A stretch of 43,902 nt of DNA from NCBI GenBank assembly GCA_964509695.1, contig CAZDXN010000006.1, positions 1-43,902 of the forward strand. The letters run 5' to 3'. The position numbers and the translations under genes were made by a program. How positions within the stretch are numbered: position 1 is the first letter of the stretch; every line of letters starts with the position of its first letter. Of this stretch, positions 32,438 to 39,486 are shown in pieces. The stretch comes from 2-01-FULL-50-23 sp964509695. GTDB lineage: Bacteria > Patescibacteriota > Microgenomatia > UBA1400 > MFAQ01. The notes under the pieces were generated by a model, which was not told the origin of the DNA, made no database searches, and saw only the letters and a list, made by a program, of their open reading frames with translations.

Positions 32438-33187
32438 ATGAAAAATCTACTTAAAATCAACAAAAAATCGTCAGGCAGGAACTTTTCTGGTAAAATAACC
32501 GTTCGTGGCCAGGGAGGCCGTCAGAAACGCTATCTCCGTCTTATCGATTGGAAGAGAAATGTTCTTGACATGCCCGCGCGTGTGGCTTCGATCGAGTACG
32601 ATCCGAACCGGACTACCGATATCGCTCTTTTAGTCTATCCCAATGGAGTCAAGAACTACATTCTGGCCCCCACCGGTCTCGCTGTCGACGCCAATGTTAC
32701 GACCAGTATCAAAGGCACCGTTGAGATGCTCCCGGGGAATGCCACTCTTCTGAAATTCATGCCCATAGGTACTCCGATTCACAACCTTGAATTGACCCCC
32801 GGCAAAGGCGCCCAGATAGTCAGAACCGCCGGCAACGCCGCTTTCGTTCAGAGTAAGGATGGCGACAAGGTCATCGTCAAGCTCCCCTCCGGTCAGACCC
32901 GAATCTTTTCCGCAGACACCAAGGCCACTATCGGCGCTCTAGGCAATGAGCACCATAAAGAAGAGAACCTCGGCAAAGCCGGTCGGTCTCGTCATCTAGG
33001 TCGCCGCCCGAAGGTCCGTGGCGTTGCTCAGGATCCTAGGAGTCACCCCCACGGTGGTGGAGAGGGCCGCTCCGGTATCGGTATGAAATCACCCAAATCT
33101 CCTTGGGGGAAGCGTACTTTGGGCAAGAAGACCAGAAAGCCACATAAATACAGTGACAAACACATTATAAAAAGTACCGCCCGCTAA
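32438..33187 (+). CDS. rplB: Ribosomal protein uL2, short N-terminus
   Basis: 249 aa; supports the peptidyl-transferase centre. GKITVRGQGGRQKRYLR, the central GNALL-like GNATLLKFMP block and the C-terminal VRGVAQDPRSHPHGGGEGRS (conserved HPHGGGEG) are intact. About 25-30 N-terminal residues of the usual ~275-aa protein are missing. 9 bp from rplW, 2 bp before rpsS. Confidence 0.94.
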   Translation: MKNLLKINKKSSGRNFSGKITVRGQGGRQKRYLRLIDWKRNVLDMPARVASIEYDPNRTTDIALLVYPNGVKNYILAPTGLAVDANVTTSIKGTVEMLPGNATLLKFMPIGTPIHNLELTPGKGAQIVRTAGNAAFVQSKDGDKVIVKLPSGQTRIFSADTKATIGALGNEHHKEENLGKAGRSRHLGRRPKVRGVAQDPRSHPHGGGEGRSGIGMKSPKSPWGKRTLGKKTRKPHKYSDKHIIKSTAR

Positions 33188-33189
33188 AT

Positions 33190-33474
33190 ATGTCTAGAAG
33201 CTCGAAAAAAGGACCATACGTCGACGAAAAACTCATGCTCAAAGTGAGCAAACAAAAAGCCATGAGTAAAAAAGAACCCATCAAGACTTGGGCGCGGGCC
33301 AGTCAGATTCCGCCGGAGTTTGTCGGTTACACCTTTCTTGTTCACAACGGCAAGGTCCACAAAGAAGTCTTCGTTAGTGAAAACATGGTTGGCCATCGAC
33401 TGGGAGAATTTTCTCCGACCAGAACCTTCCACGGACACGGCAAGATGACCAAACGCACCCTTACCAAAACTTAA
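33190..33474 (+). CDS. rpsS: Ribosomal protein uS19
   Basis: 94 aa 30S head protein. SRSSKKGPYVDEKL, TWARASQIPPEFVG and FSPTRTFHGH are diagnostic. The stop lies inside a heptamer array. Confidence 0.95.
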   Translation: MSRSSKKGPYVDEKLMLKVSKQKAMSKKEPIKTWARASQIPPEFVGYTFLVHNGKVHKEVFVSENMVGHRLGEFSPTRTFHGHGKMTKRTLTKT

Positions 33475-33489
33475 TACTTAATACTTATG
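33469..33489 (+). repeat. 7-bp tandem repeat, rpsS-rplV junction
   Basis: ACTTAAT, ACTTAAT, ACTTATG: the first unit contains the rpsS stop (TAA) and the third ends with the rplV ATG. Confidence 0.7.
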
Positions 33490-33900
33490 TTAATCACCGC
33501 CAGAGCCACTCACATCAGTCATTCACCCCGAAAGGTCAATCTCGTGACCAAGTCTATTGTTGGACTTCCCGCCGCCAAGGCTCTTGAGAAGCTCGGCTTC
33601 ACCATCAAGCGAGCCAGCGCTCCCGTCGCCAAGGTCTTGCGCCAGGCCATCGCCAACGCCACCAACAACCTGAAGCTCGATGCCAATTCTCTATTTGTTG
33701 ATACCGCCTTTGCCACCAAAGGCAGAACCATCAAACGTGGTCACTTCGGCGGTCATATGCGTTACAAGCCATATGAGAAAATAGCCTCCCATCTCACCAT
33801 CAACCTCCGCTCCGTCGCCCCAAAGGTCCCCGCCCTCAAAACAAATGCGACCAATTTGCCCAATAAGACTAATAAGACCAATACTAAAAAAACCAAATAA
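33487..33900 (+). CDS. rplV: Ribosomal protein uL22 with repeat-coded tail
   Basis: 137 aa tunnel-lining protein. THISHSPRKVNLV, the central APVAKVLRQAIANATNN and GRTIKRGHFGGHMRYKP are typical. The last ~20 residues (ATNLPNKTNKTNTKKTK) are an Asn/Thr/Lys tail encoded by the 9-bp array at 33849-33884, which explains the excess length over the usual ~110-115 aa. Confidence 0.94.
   Translation: MLITARATHISHSPRKVNLVTKSIVGLPAAKALEKLGFTIKRASAPVAKVLRQAIANATNNLKLDANSLFVDTAFATKGRTIKRGHFGGHMRYKPYEKIASHLTINLRSVAPKVPALKTNATNLPNKTNKTNTKKTK
33849..33884 (+). repeat. 9-bp array in rplV 3' end
   Basis: Four GNCYAATNN units in frame, followed by degenerate A-rich sequence to the stop codon. Confidence 0.75.
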
Positions 33901-33902
33901 AC

Positions 33903-34565
33903 ATGGGCCAAAAAATTAATCCCACCGGCTTTAGAACAGGCGTCATCTTCCCGACGAAGTCCGTCTGGTTCTCGTCATTCAAAGACTACAGCAAGAACGT
34001 CCTCGAGGAATTTAGGATCAGAAAGTTCCTAGGCAAGAAGCTTGCTCTCGCCGGTTTGACCAAAGTGGAGATCAAACGCTCCATCAACACTATCGACATC
34101 TTTCTTCACGTCAGTCGCCCCGGCGTCGTCATCGGCCGTGGTGGTTCGGGACTCGACCAATTGAAAAAAGAAATGACCACCCTTATCCTCGGTGAGCGCG
34201 CCCCCAAAGCCAAGATCAATCTGGTGAAAATCAATCTTCACCCAATTGAAGTCACCCAACCGGAAATTTCCGCCGTCCTCGTCGCCGACCGTCTTGCCAA
34301 CCAACTCGAACACCGCTATCCCACTCGTCGCGCCGTCACCCAAGCCATCGAGAAAGTTATGGCCGCCGGCGCCAAAGGGATCAAGATCACCCTCTCCGGC
34401 CGTATCAACGGCGCCGAAATTAGCCGCCGCGAGAAATACAAACAGGGTCAGATCCCGACCCAGACCCTTCGCGCCAATATCGACTATTGTGAGCAACCCG
34501 CCCTGACTCGATCAGGTTACGTTGGTATTAAAGTTTGGATTTATACCGGCGAAATCATTAGTTAA
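33903..34565 (+). CDS. rpsC: Ribosomal protein uS3
   Basis: 220 aa; forms part of the mRNA entry channel. MGQKINPTGFR, the KH motif VVIGRGGSGLDQLKKE and the C-terminal RREKYKQGQIPTQTLRANID are complete. 2 bp after rplV. Confidence 0.95.
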   Translation: MGQKINPTGFRTGVIFPTKSVWFSSFKDYSKNVLEEFRIRKFLGKKLALAGLTKVEIKRSINTIDIFLHVSRPGVVIGRGGSGLDQLKKEMTTLILGERAPKAKINLVKINLHPIEVTQPEISAVLVADRLANQLEHRYPTRRAVTQAIEKVMAAGAKGIKITLSGRINGAEISRREKYKQGQIPTQTLRANIDYCEQPALTRSGYVGIKVWIYTGEIIS

Positions 34566-34568
34566 AAA

Positions 34569-34592
34569 CGTGTCACCGTGACACTGTGTCAC
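34569..34592 (+). repeat. 8-bp tandem repeat, rpsC-rplP junction
   Basis: CGTGTCAC, CGTGACAC and TGTGTCAC, octamers of alternating polarity, 10 nt before the rplP ATG. The same family occurs at 36685-36716. The sequence is also self-complementary. Confidence 0.65.
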
Positions 34593-34602
34593 TGCAAATA
34601 AT

Positions 34603-35007
34603 ATGCTACAACCTAGCCGCCGCAAACATCGCAAAGAATTTAGAGGCACCATGACCGGTGTCGCTACCCGAGGCAGTCAAATTGCCTTTGGCGAATTTGG
34701 TTTGAAAGCCATGGAGTGTGGTTGGGTGAGCGCAGCTCAGCTCGAGTCCGCCCGTCGCACCATCACCCATCACACGAAACGCCTCGGTCGTCTCTATCTT
34801 CGCGTTTTCCCTCACAAACCAATTACGAAGAAAGCCGCCGGCGCCCGTATGGGCTCCGGAAAGGCAGACATTCATGCTTATGTCGCCGTCATCCGCCCCG
34901 GGGTCATTATGTTTGAGCTCTCCGGTGTGACTCCCGAAATGGCCAAAGAAGCCATGCGTCTGGCCGCCCACAAACTATCCGTTGCCACAAAGTTCATCAT
35001 CAAATAA
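34603..35007 (+). CDS. rplP: Ribosomal protein uL16
   Basis: 134 aa near the A site of the 50S. MLQPSRRKHRKEFRG, FGEFGLKAMECGW, the GARMGSGKAD loop and LRLAAHKL-like AMRLAAHKLSV match the family. The end of the gene touches a 9-bp array. Confidence 0.95.
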   Translation: MLQPSRRKHRKEFRGTMTGVATRGSQIAFGEFGLKAMECGWVSAAQLESARRTITHHTKRLGRLYLRVFPHKPITKKAAGARMGSGKADIHAYVAVIRPGVIMFELSGVTPEMAKEAMRLAAHKLSVATKFIIK

Positions 35008-35052
35008 ATCAAATTTGTCCAATATGACTAATAAGACCAAGAAAACCAAGTC
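35008..35052 (+). repeat. 9-bp array, rplP-rpmC junction
   Basis: About five units; CAATATGAC forms the rpmC start codon, and the array encodes the first ~10 residues of uL29. Confidence 0.7.
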
Positions 35053-35200
35053 CGCCCCAAAGAAGACCGATTCCCTTTCCTCTCTCAAAACCAAGATCAT
35101 GGAGATCAGACTATCTATCAAGGCTCATCAGGAAAAGAACACCAACGCCCACAAGGCCACCAAGAAGCAAATCGCCCAATTATTAACCAAAACACAATGA
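35024..35200 (+). CDS. rpmC: Ribosomal protein uL29
   Basis: 58 aa from the ATG at 35024; an upstream in-frame start at 34982 would overlap rplP. The N-terminal TNKTKKTKSAPKKTD is repeat-derived. The core LSSLKTKIMEIRLSIKAHQ is a shortened uL29 helix pair, and the family identity rests partly on position between rplP and rpsQ. Overlaps rpsQ by 4 bp. Confidence 0.8.
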   Translation: MTNKTKKTKSAPKKTDSLSSLKTKIMEIRLSIKAHQEKNTNAHKATKKQIAQLLTKTQ

Positions 35201-35427
35201 AAAAAACACTGACAGGCATCGTCAAGAGTGATAAAATGACCGGCACCGCCGCCGTCACCGTCACTTCCGTCAAGACCCACCCTCTTTATTTGAAAAAGAC
35301 AAAGTGGACCAAGTCCTATTTGGCTGACAACCAAGTCAAAGCCAAAGCGGGCGATACCGTTGTGATGGAATCAGTCAGACCAATTAGCAAAAATAAATCT
35401 TGGAAAATAGTTAGTATCAAAAAATGA
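35197..35427 (+). CDS. rpsQ: Ribosomal protein uS17
   Basis: 76 aa. LTGIVKSDKMTGTAAVTV, KTHPLYLKKTK and AKAGDTVVMESVRPISKNKSW are typical of uS17. ATGA overlaps on both sides couple it to rpmC and rplN. Confidence 0.93.
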   Translation: MKKTLTGIVKSDKMTGTAAVTVTSVKTHPLYLKKTKWTKSYLADNQVKAKAGDTVVMESVRPISKNKSWKIVSIKK

Positions 35428-35798
35428 TTCAAATCAGAAGCGTCTTAAATCTAGCCGATAATTCCGGCGCCAAATCCCTGCGGGTAATTTTGGTCCACGG
35501 TGGTAGTCGCCGACGCTTCGGCTATATTGGCGACGTCGTCTCCGCCGCCGTCATCGACGCGGAACCAAATGGCACCGTCAAAGACAAGCAGGTCGTCAAG
35601 GCAGTCATCGTTAGAACCCACAAAGAGACTAGGCGTCCCGACGGCACCTACATCCGTTTTGACGATAACGCTGGCGTCATCATCGACTCCATCGCCGGCA
35701 AGACCCCTGTCGGTACTCGTATCTTTGGCCCCATCGCCCGTGAGGTCAAGGATGCCGGTTTTGCCAAGATCGCCTCATTAGCACCCGAAGTTCTATAA
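35424..35798 (+). CDS. rplN: Ribosomal protein uL14
   Basis: 124 aa at the 30S-50S interface. MIQIRSVLNLADNSGAKSLR, VIVRTHKETRRPDGTYIRFD and GTRIFGPIAREV are diagnostic. 1 bp before rplX. Confidence 0.95.
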   Translation: MIQIRSVLNLADNSGAKSLRVILVHGGSRRRFGYIGDVVSAAVIDAEPNGTVKDKQVVKAVIVRTHKETRRPDGTYIRFDDNAGVIIDSIAGKTPVGTRIFGPIAREVKDAGFAKIASLAPEVL

Positions 35799-35799
35799 A

Positions 35800-36117
35800 A
35801 TGTTTAAATTCAAAACCAACGACACCGTCAAAATCACTGCCGGCAAAGACAAGAACCAAACCGGCAAGATCATCAAGGTCTACCCCGAACTTGACAAAGT
35901 CGTCGTCGAAGGCAAAAACACCTACAAGAAACACATCAAGAAGCAGGGCGAACAGGCCGGCTCCATCGCCACTCTCTCCCGCCCCCTTTCGGTAGCTTCT
36001 ATAGCCTTGGTCTGCCCCAACTGTCAGAAGGCCACTCGAGTCCACTTTGACAATAGCAAGGAGCCGAAAGTCAGAGTCTGCGCCAAATGCCACCAACCAA
36101 TTACCATTACCAAATAA
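35800..36117 (+). CDS. rplX: Ribosomal protein uL24
   Basis: 105 aa; KOW motif TAGKDKNQTGKIIKVYPELD at the N-terminus. The C-terminal domain keeps four Cys (CPNC and CAKC), a zinc-binding form. The end of the gene runs into a 9-bp array. Confidence 0.94.
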   Translation: MFKFKTNDTVKITAGKDKNQTGKIIKVYPELDKVVVEGKNTYKKHIKKQGEQAGSIATLSRPLSVASIALVCPNCQKATRVHFDNSKEPKVRVCAKCHQPITITK

Positions 36118-36144
36118 GTCCAATTTGACTAATTAGACCAATTC
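36109..36144 (+). repeat. 9-bp array, rplX-rplE junction
   Basis: Four units (one within the rplX end and stop codon), finishing one base before the rplE ATG. Confidence 0.7.
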
Positions 36145-36145
36145 C

Positions 36146-36706
36146 ATGCAAGCCTTAAAACAAATTTATCTCGAGAAGATCCAAGGCCAGCTCAAGGACG
36201 AGCTGAAACTGGGAAACATCAATGCCGTCCCCAAGTTGGTAAAGATTACCCTAAACACCAGCTCCCGCGACTTCAAGACCGACAAAGAGTTCTTAACCAA
36301 AACCAAAACTTGGCTCTCGACCGTGACCGGCCAGATGCCCGTGGAGACAAAAGCAAAGTTGTCCATCGCCAGTTTTAGTCTCCGCGAAGGCGATGTCGTC
36401 GGCCTGATGGTGACCCTTCGGGGTGACCGCGCCTATGACTTCCTCCAGAAATTAGTGAACGTCATTCTCCCACGCCTACGTGACTTTCAGGGCGTTTCTC
36501 GGAAGAGCTTCGACAAGTCCGGCAACTACACCATCGGGCTGAAGGAGCAAATTGTCTTTCCTGAGATCGAATATGATAAAATTGGCAGGATTCAGGGCCT
36601 AGAAATTACGATTACCACCTCCGCCACTGATCGCGACAGCGCCTTTGCCTATCTTTCGGCAATGGGTATGCCGTTTACAAAAAACAGTGACACCGTGTCA
36701 CAGTGA
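36146..36706 (+). CDS. rplE: Ribosomal protein uL5
   Basis: 186 aa central-protuberance protein binding 5S rRNA. GNINAVPKLVKITLN, LREGDVVGLMVTLRG and GNYTIGLKEQIVFPEI are typical. The last codons (SDTVSQ) and the stop are supplied by an 8-bp repeat. Confidence 0.94.
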   Translation: MQALKQIYLEKIQGQLKDELKLGNINAVPKLVKITLNTSSRDFKTDKEFLTKTKTWLSTVTGQMPVETKAKLSIASFSLREGDVVGLMVTLRGDRAYDFLQKLVNVILPRLRDFQGVSRKSFDKSGNYTIGLKEQIVFPEIEYDKIGRIQGLEITITTSATDRDSAFAYLSAMGMPFTKNSDTVSQ

Positions 36707-36716
36707 CACAGCAAAT
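36685..36716 (+). repeat. 8-bp tandem repeat, rplE-rpsN junction
   Basis: CAGTGACA, CCGTGTCA, CAGTGACA and CAGCAAAT in register up to the base before the rpsN ATG. The third unit contains the rplE stop TGA. Confidence 0.7.
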
Positions 36717-36902
36717 ATGGCCAAACTAAGTAAAATCGTCAAGGGGGAGAAACTGAAAAACCACCCCACCAGAGCCCACAACCGCTGCCAGCTTTGTGGT
36801 CGGCCCCGTGGTTACATCCGCATCTTTGGCCTTTGCCGAATGTGCTTTAGAAAATTAGCCCACAAAGGCGAACTCCCCGGAGTCTACAAAGACTCCAAGT
36901 AA
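36717..36902 (+). CDS. rpsN: Ribosomal protein uS14, zinc form
   Basis: 61 aa. CQLCGRPRGYIRIFGLCRMC carries the CxxC-CxxC zinc site of the short uS14 type. The start at 36717 is in phase with the octamer array; the open frame reaches further upstream over rplE. Confidence 0.95.
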   Translation: MAKLSKIVKGEKLKNHPTRAHNRCQLCGRPRGYIRIFGLCRMCFRKLAHKGELPGVYKDSK

Positions 36903-36957
36903 TTCGTAATACATAATTCATAATTCATAATTCTTAAATCATAAATCTTAAATCTTA
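36902..36957 (+). repeat. 7-bp tandem repeat, rpsN-rpsH junction
   Basis: Eight heptamers (ATTCATA changing to AATCTTA) from the last base of the rpsN stop to 4 nt before the rpsH ATG. The longest and cleanest heptamer array here. Confidence 0.75.
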
Positions 36958-36961
36958 AAAC

Positions 36962-37339
36962 ATGGACCCAATCGCAGACTTCCTCACCGCCATTCGAAAC
37001 GGCTATCTCGCCAAAAAAGAAACTATTTCCGTCAGGAAATCAAAGCTGAAATCCGCTTTGGCCGGGATTCTCGTCAAGCAGGGATTTCTTCTCTCCGCCC
37101 AAGATGTAGAGCATGAAATCAAACTCACCCTCCACTATCTTCCTGATGGTCAGCCGATCTTGACTCACATCAAACGTATCAGCAAACCCGGTGTCAGGCG
37201 TTACACCGGTGCCGACTCCATCCCTGGAGCCCTTTCCGGAGCTGGGGTCACTATTCTCTCGACCCCTGCCGGAATTTTGACCGACAAAGAAGCCCGTGCC
37301 CAACGCCTCGGGGGCGAAATTATCTGTCAGCTTTGGTAA
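36962..37339 (+). CDS. rpsH: Ribosomal protein uS8
   Basis: 125 aa; binds the central domain of 16S rRNA. MDPIADFLTAIRNG and the C-terminal GVTILSTPAGILTDKEARAQ then GGEIICQLW fit uS8. 4 bp before rplF. Confidence 0.94.
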   Translation: MDPIADFLTAIRNGYLAKKETISVRKSKLKSALAGILVKQGFLLSAQDVEHEIKLTLHYLPDGQPILTHIKRISKPGVRRYTGADSIPGALSGAGVTILSTPAGILTDKEARAQRLGGEIICQLW

Positions 37340-37343
37340 CACT

Positions 37344-37892
37344 ATGAGTCGCATTGGTAGTAAACCCATCATCTTACCCGAGTCCGTCAAAGTCGAGATC
37401 AAAGACGGAAAGCTCAATATATCTGGCCCCAAGGGTAACCTCGTCGTTGCCTTGCCGGAAAAAATTACCGCAGAAGTTACCGGAACCCATCTGAAACTTA
37501 ATCGTCACGGCGAAGACAAATTTGCCCGCGCCTATCACGGTCTCGGCCGTTCCCTCGCCAACAATGCCGTTGTCGGGGTCAGTCATGGCTTCACCAAGGA
37601 ACTCGAGTTGGTTGGCACCGGTTATCGTGTCGTAGCTCAGAGTGGCGACCTCGTTTTCTCTCTCGGCTTCAGTCACCCGATTACCTTCAAGGCCGTTGCC
37701 GGCGTCACCTTCGCCGTCGAAGGCAACAACAAAGTCAAGATCGAGGGCATCGACAAACAACTGGTCGGTCAGGTCGCCGCCAACATCAGAGCCCTGCGTG
37801 AACCGGAACCTTACAAAGGCAAGGGGATCCGTTACTCCGATGAAGTTGTTAGACGCAAAGCCGGCAAGGCCGCCGCCAAAGGCGCCGCCTAA
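37344..37892 (+). CDS. rplF: Ribosomal protein uL6
   Basis: 182 aa from the ATG at 37344 (MSRIGSKPIILP); the open frame starts earlier inside rpsH. Two related domains; VGVSHGFTKELELVGTGYR and EPEPYKGKGIRYSDE are diagnostic. Confidence 0.95.
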   Translation: MSRIGSKPIILPESVKVEIKDGKLNISGPKGNLVVALPEKITAEVTGTHLKLNRHGEDKFARAYHGLGRSLANNAVVGVSHGFTKELELVGTGYRVVAQSGDLVFSLGFSHPITFKAVAGVTFAVEGNNKVKIEGIDKQLVGQVAANIRALREPEPYKGKGIRYSDEVVRRKAGKAAAKGAA

Positions 37893-37907
37893 TATCAAAT
37901 AAACAAA

Positions 37908-38282
37908 ATGACCAACAATAAATCAGATACCAGACAAGCCAAACGCGCTCTCCGAGTCAGCAGTCGCGTCCTCGACCGGAGCGATTTGCCCCGGCTCGTG
38001 GTCAAACGCAGCAATCAGCACCTCCATGCCCAGATTATCGACCGTTCCGGCAAGGTCCTCGCCGCCGCTAGTTCCATGGCCTTGTCCCATTCGTCCGATG
38101 CGTCAGATAAGACCCCTTCTTCGACCAAGACCAATATCGCCACACAACTTGGTGTAAAATTAGCCGAACTTGCCAAAAAAGCCGGTTTATCTGCCGCCGT
38201 CCTCGACCGCGGTGAATACCGTTTTCACGGCCGGATCAAAGCATTAGTCGAGTCACTAAATACAAACGGTCTCAAAATATAA
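37908..38282 (+). CDS. rplR: Ribosomal protein uL18 with repeat-coded insert
   Basis: 124 aa 5S rRNA-binding protein. RLVVKRSNQHLHAQIID, GKVLAAASS, a Gly-Val-Lys-Leu-Ala helix and DRGEYRFHGRIKALVE are typical. Between them lies LSHSSDASDKTPSSTKTN, a hydrophilic stretch encoded by a 9-bp array (38084-38119) in place of the usual short loop. Confidence 0.94.
   Translation: MTNNKSDTRQAKRALRVSSRVLDRSDLPRLVVKRSNQHLHAQIIDRSGKVLAAASSMALSHSSDASDKTPSSTKTNIATQLGVKLAELAKKAGLSAAVLDRGEYRFHGRIKALVESLNTNGLKI
38084..38119 (+). repeat. 9-bp array inside rplR
   Basis: GTCCCATTC, GTCCGATGC and GTCAGATAA in frame, followed by a more degenerate unit. This is the only array wholly inside a gene. Confidence 0.7.
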
Positions 38283-38309
38283 ATCTTAAATCATAAATCT
38301 TAAATCAAA
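38282..38309 (+). repeat. 7-bp tandem repeat, rplR-rpsE junction
   Basis: Four AATCTTA/AATCATA heptamers beginning at the last base of the rplR stop; A-rich sequence to the rpsE ATG follows. Confidence 0.7.
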
Positions 38310-38323
38310 ACTAAAAAACAAAT

Positions 38324-38848
38324 ATGGCCATGAGAAGCAACAATCGCGGCAGCGGCCGCCCCACTGACCCCAATAGCTATGAGCAGGTCATTCAGATCAA
38401 GCGCGTTAGCAAGAAAACCAAAGGCGGTTCTTTGGTCAGTTTTGCGGCGCTCGTCGTCACCGGTGACAAGAAGGGTCAGGTCGGCCTGGGTCTCGGGAAG
38501 GCTCCAAACGTCGCCGACGCTATCAAGAAGGCCGTTCGCCTGGCCAACCGCAACCTAGTCAAGATTCCCGTCGTCAAGGGCACCATTCCTTACCAAATGA
38601 AGGAAAAGTTCGGCGCCGCCCATATCATCCTAAAGCCGGCCCCATCCGGTACCGGTATCATCGCTGGTGGCTCGATTCGCTCTATCGTTGAAGCCGCAGG
38701 TATCACCGACATCGTCAGCAAGATTCTTGGTACCACCAACAAGCTTTCAAACTCCTACGCCACCTTCAAAGCCCTCAAATCCGTCGAGCGTCTCAGTCAA
38801 AAACACGAATACCTCAAGAGTTATTTAAAAGCCAATTCGTCCCATTAG
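38324..38848 (+). CDS. rpsE: Ribosomal protein uS5
   Basis: 174 aa; accuracy and mRNA-helicase region of the 30S. The double-stranded-RNA-binding fold is intact (VVTGDKKGQVGLGLGKAPNV, GTGIIAGGSIRSIVEAAGI). Its C-terminal codons and stop are made by a 9-bp array. uL30 (rpmD), which normally follows, is absent: only 15 bp separate it from rplO. Confidence 0.95.
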   Translation: MAMRSNNRGSGRPTDPNSYEQVIQIKRVSKKTKGGSLVSFAALVVTGDKKGQVGLGLGKAPNVADAIKKAVRLANRNLVKIPVVKGTIPYQMKEKFGAAHIILKPAPSGTGIIAGGSIRSIVEAAGITDIVSKILGTTNKLSNSYATFKALKSVERLSQKHEYLKSYLKANSSH

Positions 38849-38874
38849 TCCTATTCGTCCCATATGACCAATTC
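38831..38874 (+). repeat. 9-bp array, rpsE-rplO junction
   Basis: About five GTCCCATTA-type units; CATTAG gives the rpsE stop and CATATG the rplO start. Confidence 0.75.
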
Positions 38875-39316
38875 TTTATCCCGTCTTTCCAAAACCTCCT
38901 CTCGCTCCGCCAAACGCATTGGTCGTGGCTTCGGCTCCGGCAAAGGCGGCCACACCGTCGGCCGCGGCCAGAAAGGCCAAAAGACCAGAGGCACGATTCC
39001 GGTTTGGTTCGAAGGTGGTCAGCTTCCTCTAATCCGCCGGACTCCTTTTATCAAAGGCAAGCGTCGTTTCAACTCTCTCAAGGGTGAGACCATCATCATC
39101 ACTCTGAACACTCTCAACAAATTCACGGAAGGTCAAACCGTTGACGCCGTCTCGGCTGTTTCCGTTCTGAAACTCCACCAGGCTCGTGTCAACAAACGAG
39201 GCCTCAAGATTGTCGCCACCGGCAAACTGACGAAAGCCTTGAAGATCTCTCTCCCCACCACCACCGCTGCTGCCAAAGCCATCATCAAAGCCGGCGGAAC
39301 CGTTCTCCCTCTCTAA
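38864..39316 (+). CDS. rplO: Ribosomal protein uL15
   Basis: 150 aa. RIGRGFGSGKGGHTVGRGQK, GGQLPLIRRTPF and the C-terminal AKAIIKAGGTVLPL are typical. The start codon is part of the 9-bp array. Last gene of the ribosomal run before two accessory genes. Confidence 0.95.
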   Translation: MTNSLSRLSKTSSRSAKRIGRGFGSGKGGHTVGRGQKGQKTRGTIPVWFEGGQLPLIRRTPFIKGKRRFNSLKGETIIITLNTLNKFTEGQTVDAVSAVSVLKLHQARVNKRGLKIVATGKLTKALKISLPTTTAAAKAIIKAGGTVLPL

Positions 39317-39319
39317 TTA

Positions 39320-39364
39320 GTCCAATCTGACCAATTCGTCCAATTTTCCCAATTCTGCTAAAAT
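39320..39364 (+). promoter_or_regulatory. 9-bp array running into extended -10
   Basis: Four CCAAT units (39320-39355) followed in exact phase by TGCTAAAAT. 7 nt on is a 7-codon frame (MLFDIGH, 39372-39395), probably not a gene. The rest of the gap up to 39486 holds a GTCATTCCCGCGAAAGCGGG hairpin (39435-39460). Confidence 0.6.
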
Positions 39365-39473
39365 GAATCTATGTTGTTCGACATCGGCCATTAAAAAAAT
39401 TTGTCCGACATTCTTATTTTGCTAAGATACATTTGTCATTCCCGCGAAAGCGGGAATCTATGCAAATAAAGGG

Positions 39474-39479
39474 TAAGAT
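39474..39479 (+). promoter_or_regulatory. -10 box of second VOC gene
   Basis: TAAGAT, 7 nt before the ATG at 39487. Confidence 0.45.
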
Positions 39480-39486
39480 AGAGAAT

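Noticed and set aside
39372..39395. 7-codon frame MLFDIGH placed 7 nt after an extended -10
   Set aside because: The placement fits a leaderless gene, and the start vaguely recalls Tat-type proteins, but seven codons are too few to support a gene. It may be the stump of a lost gene.
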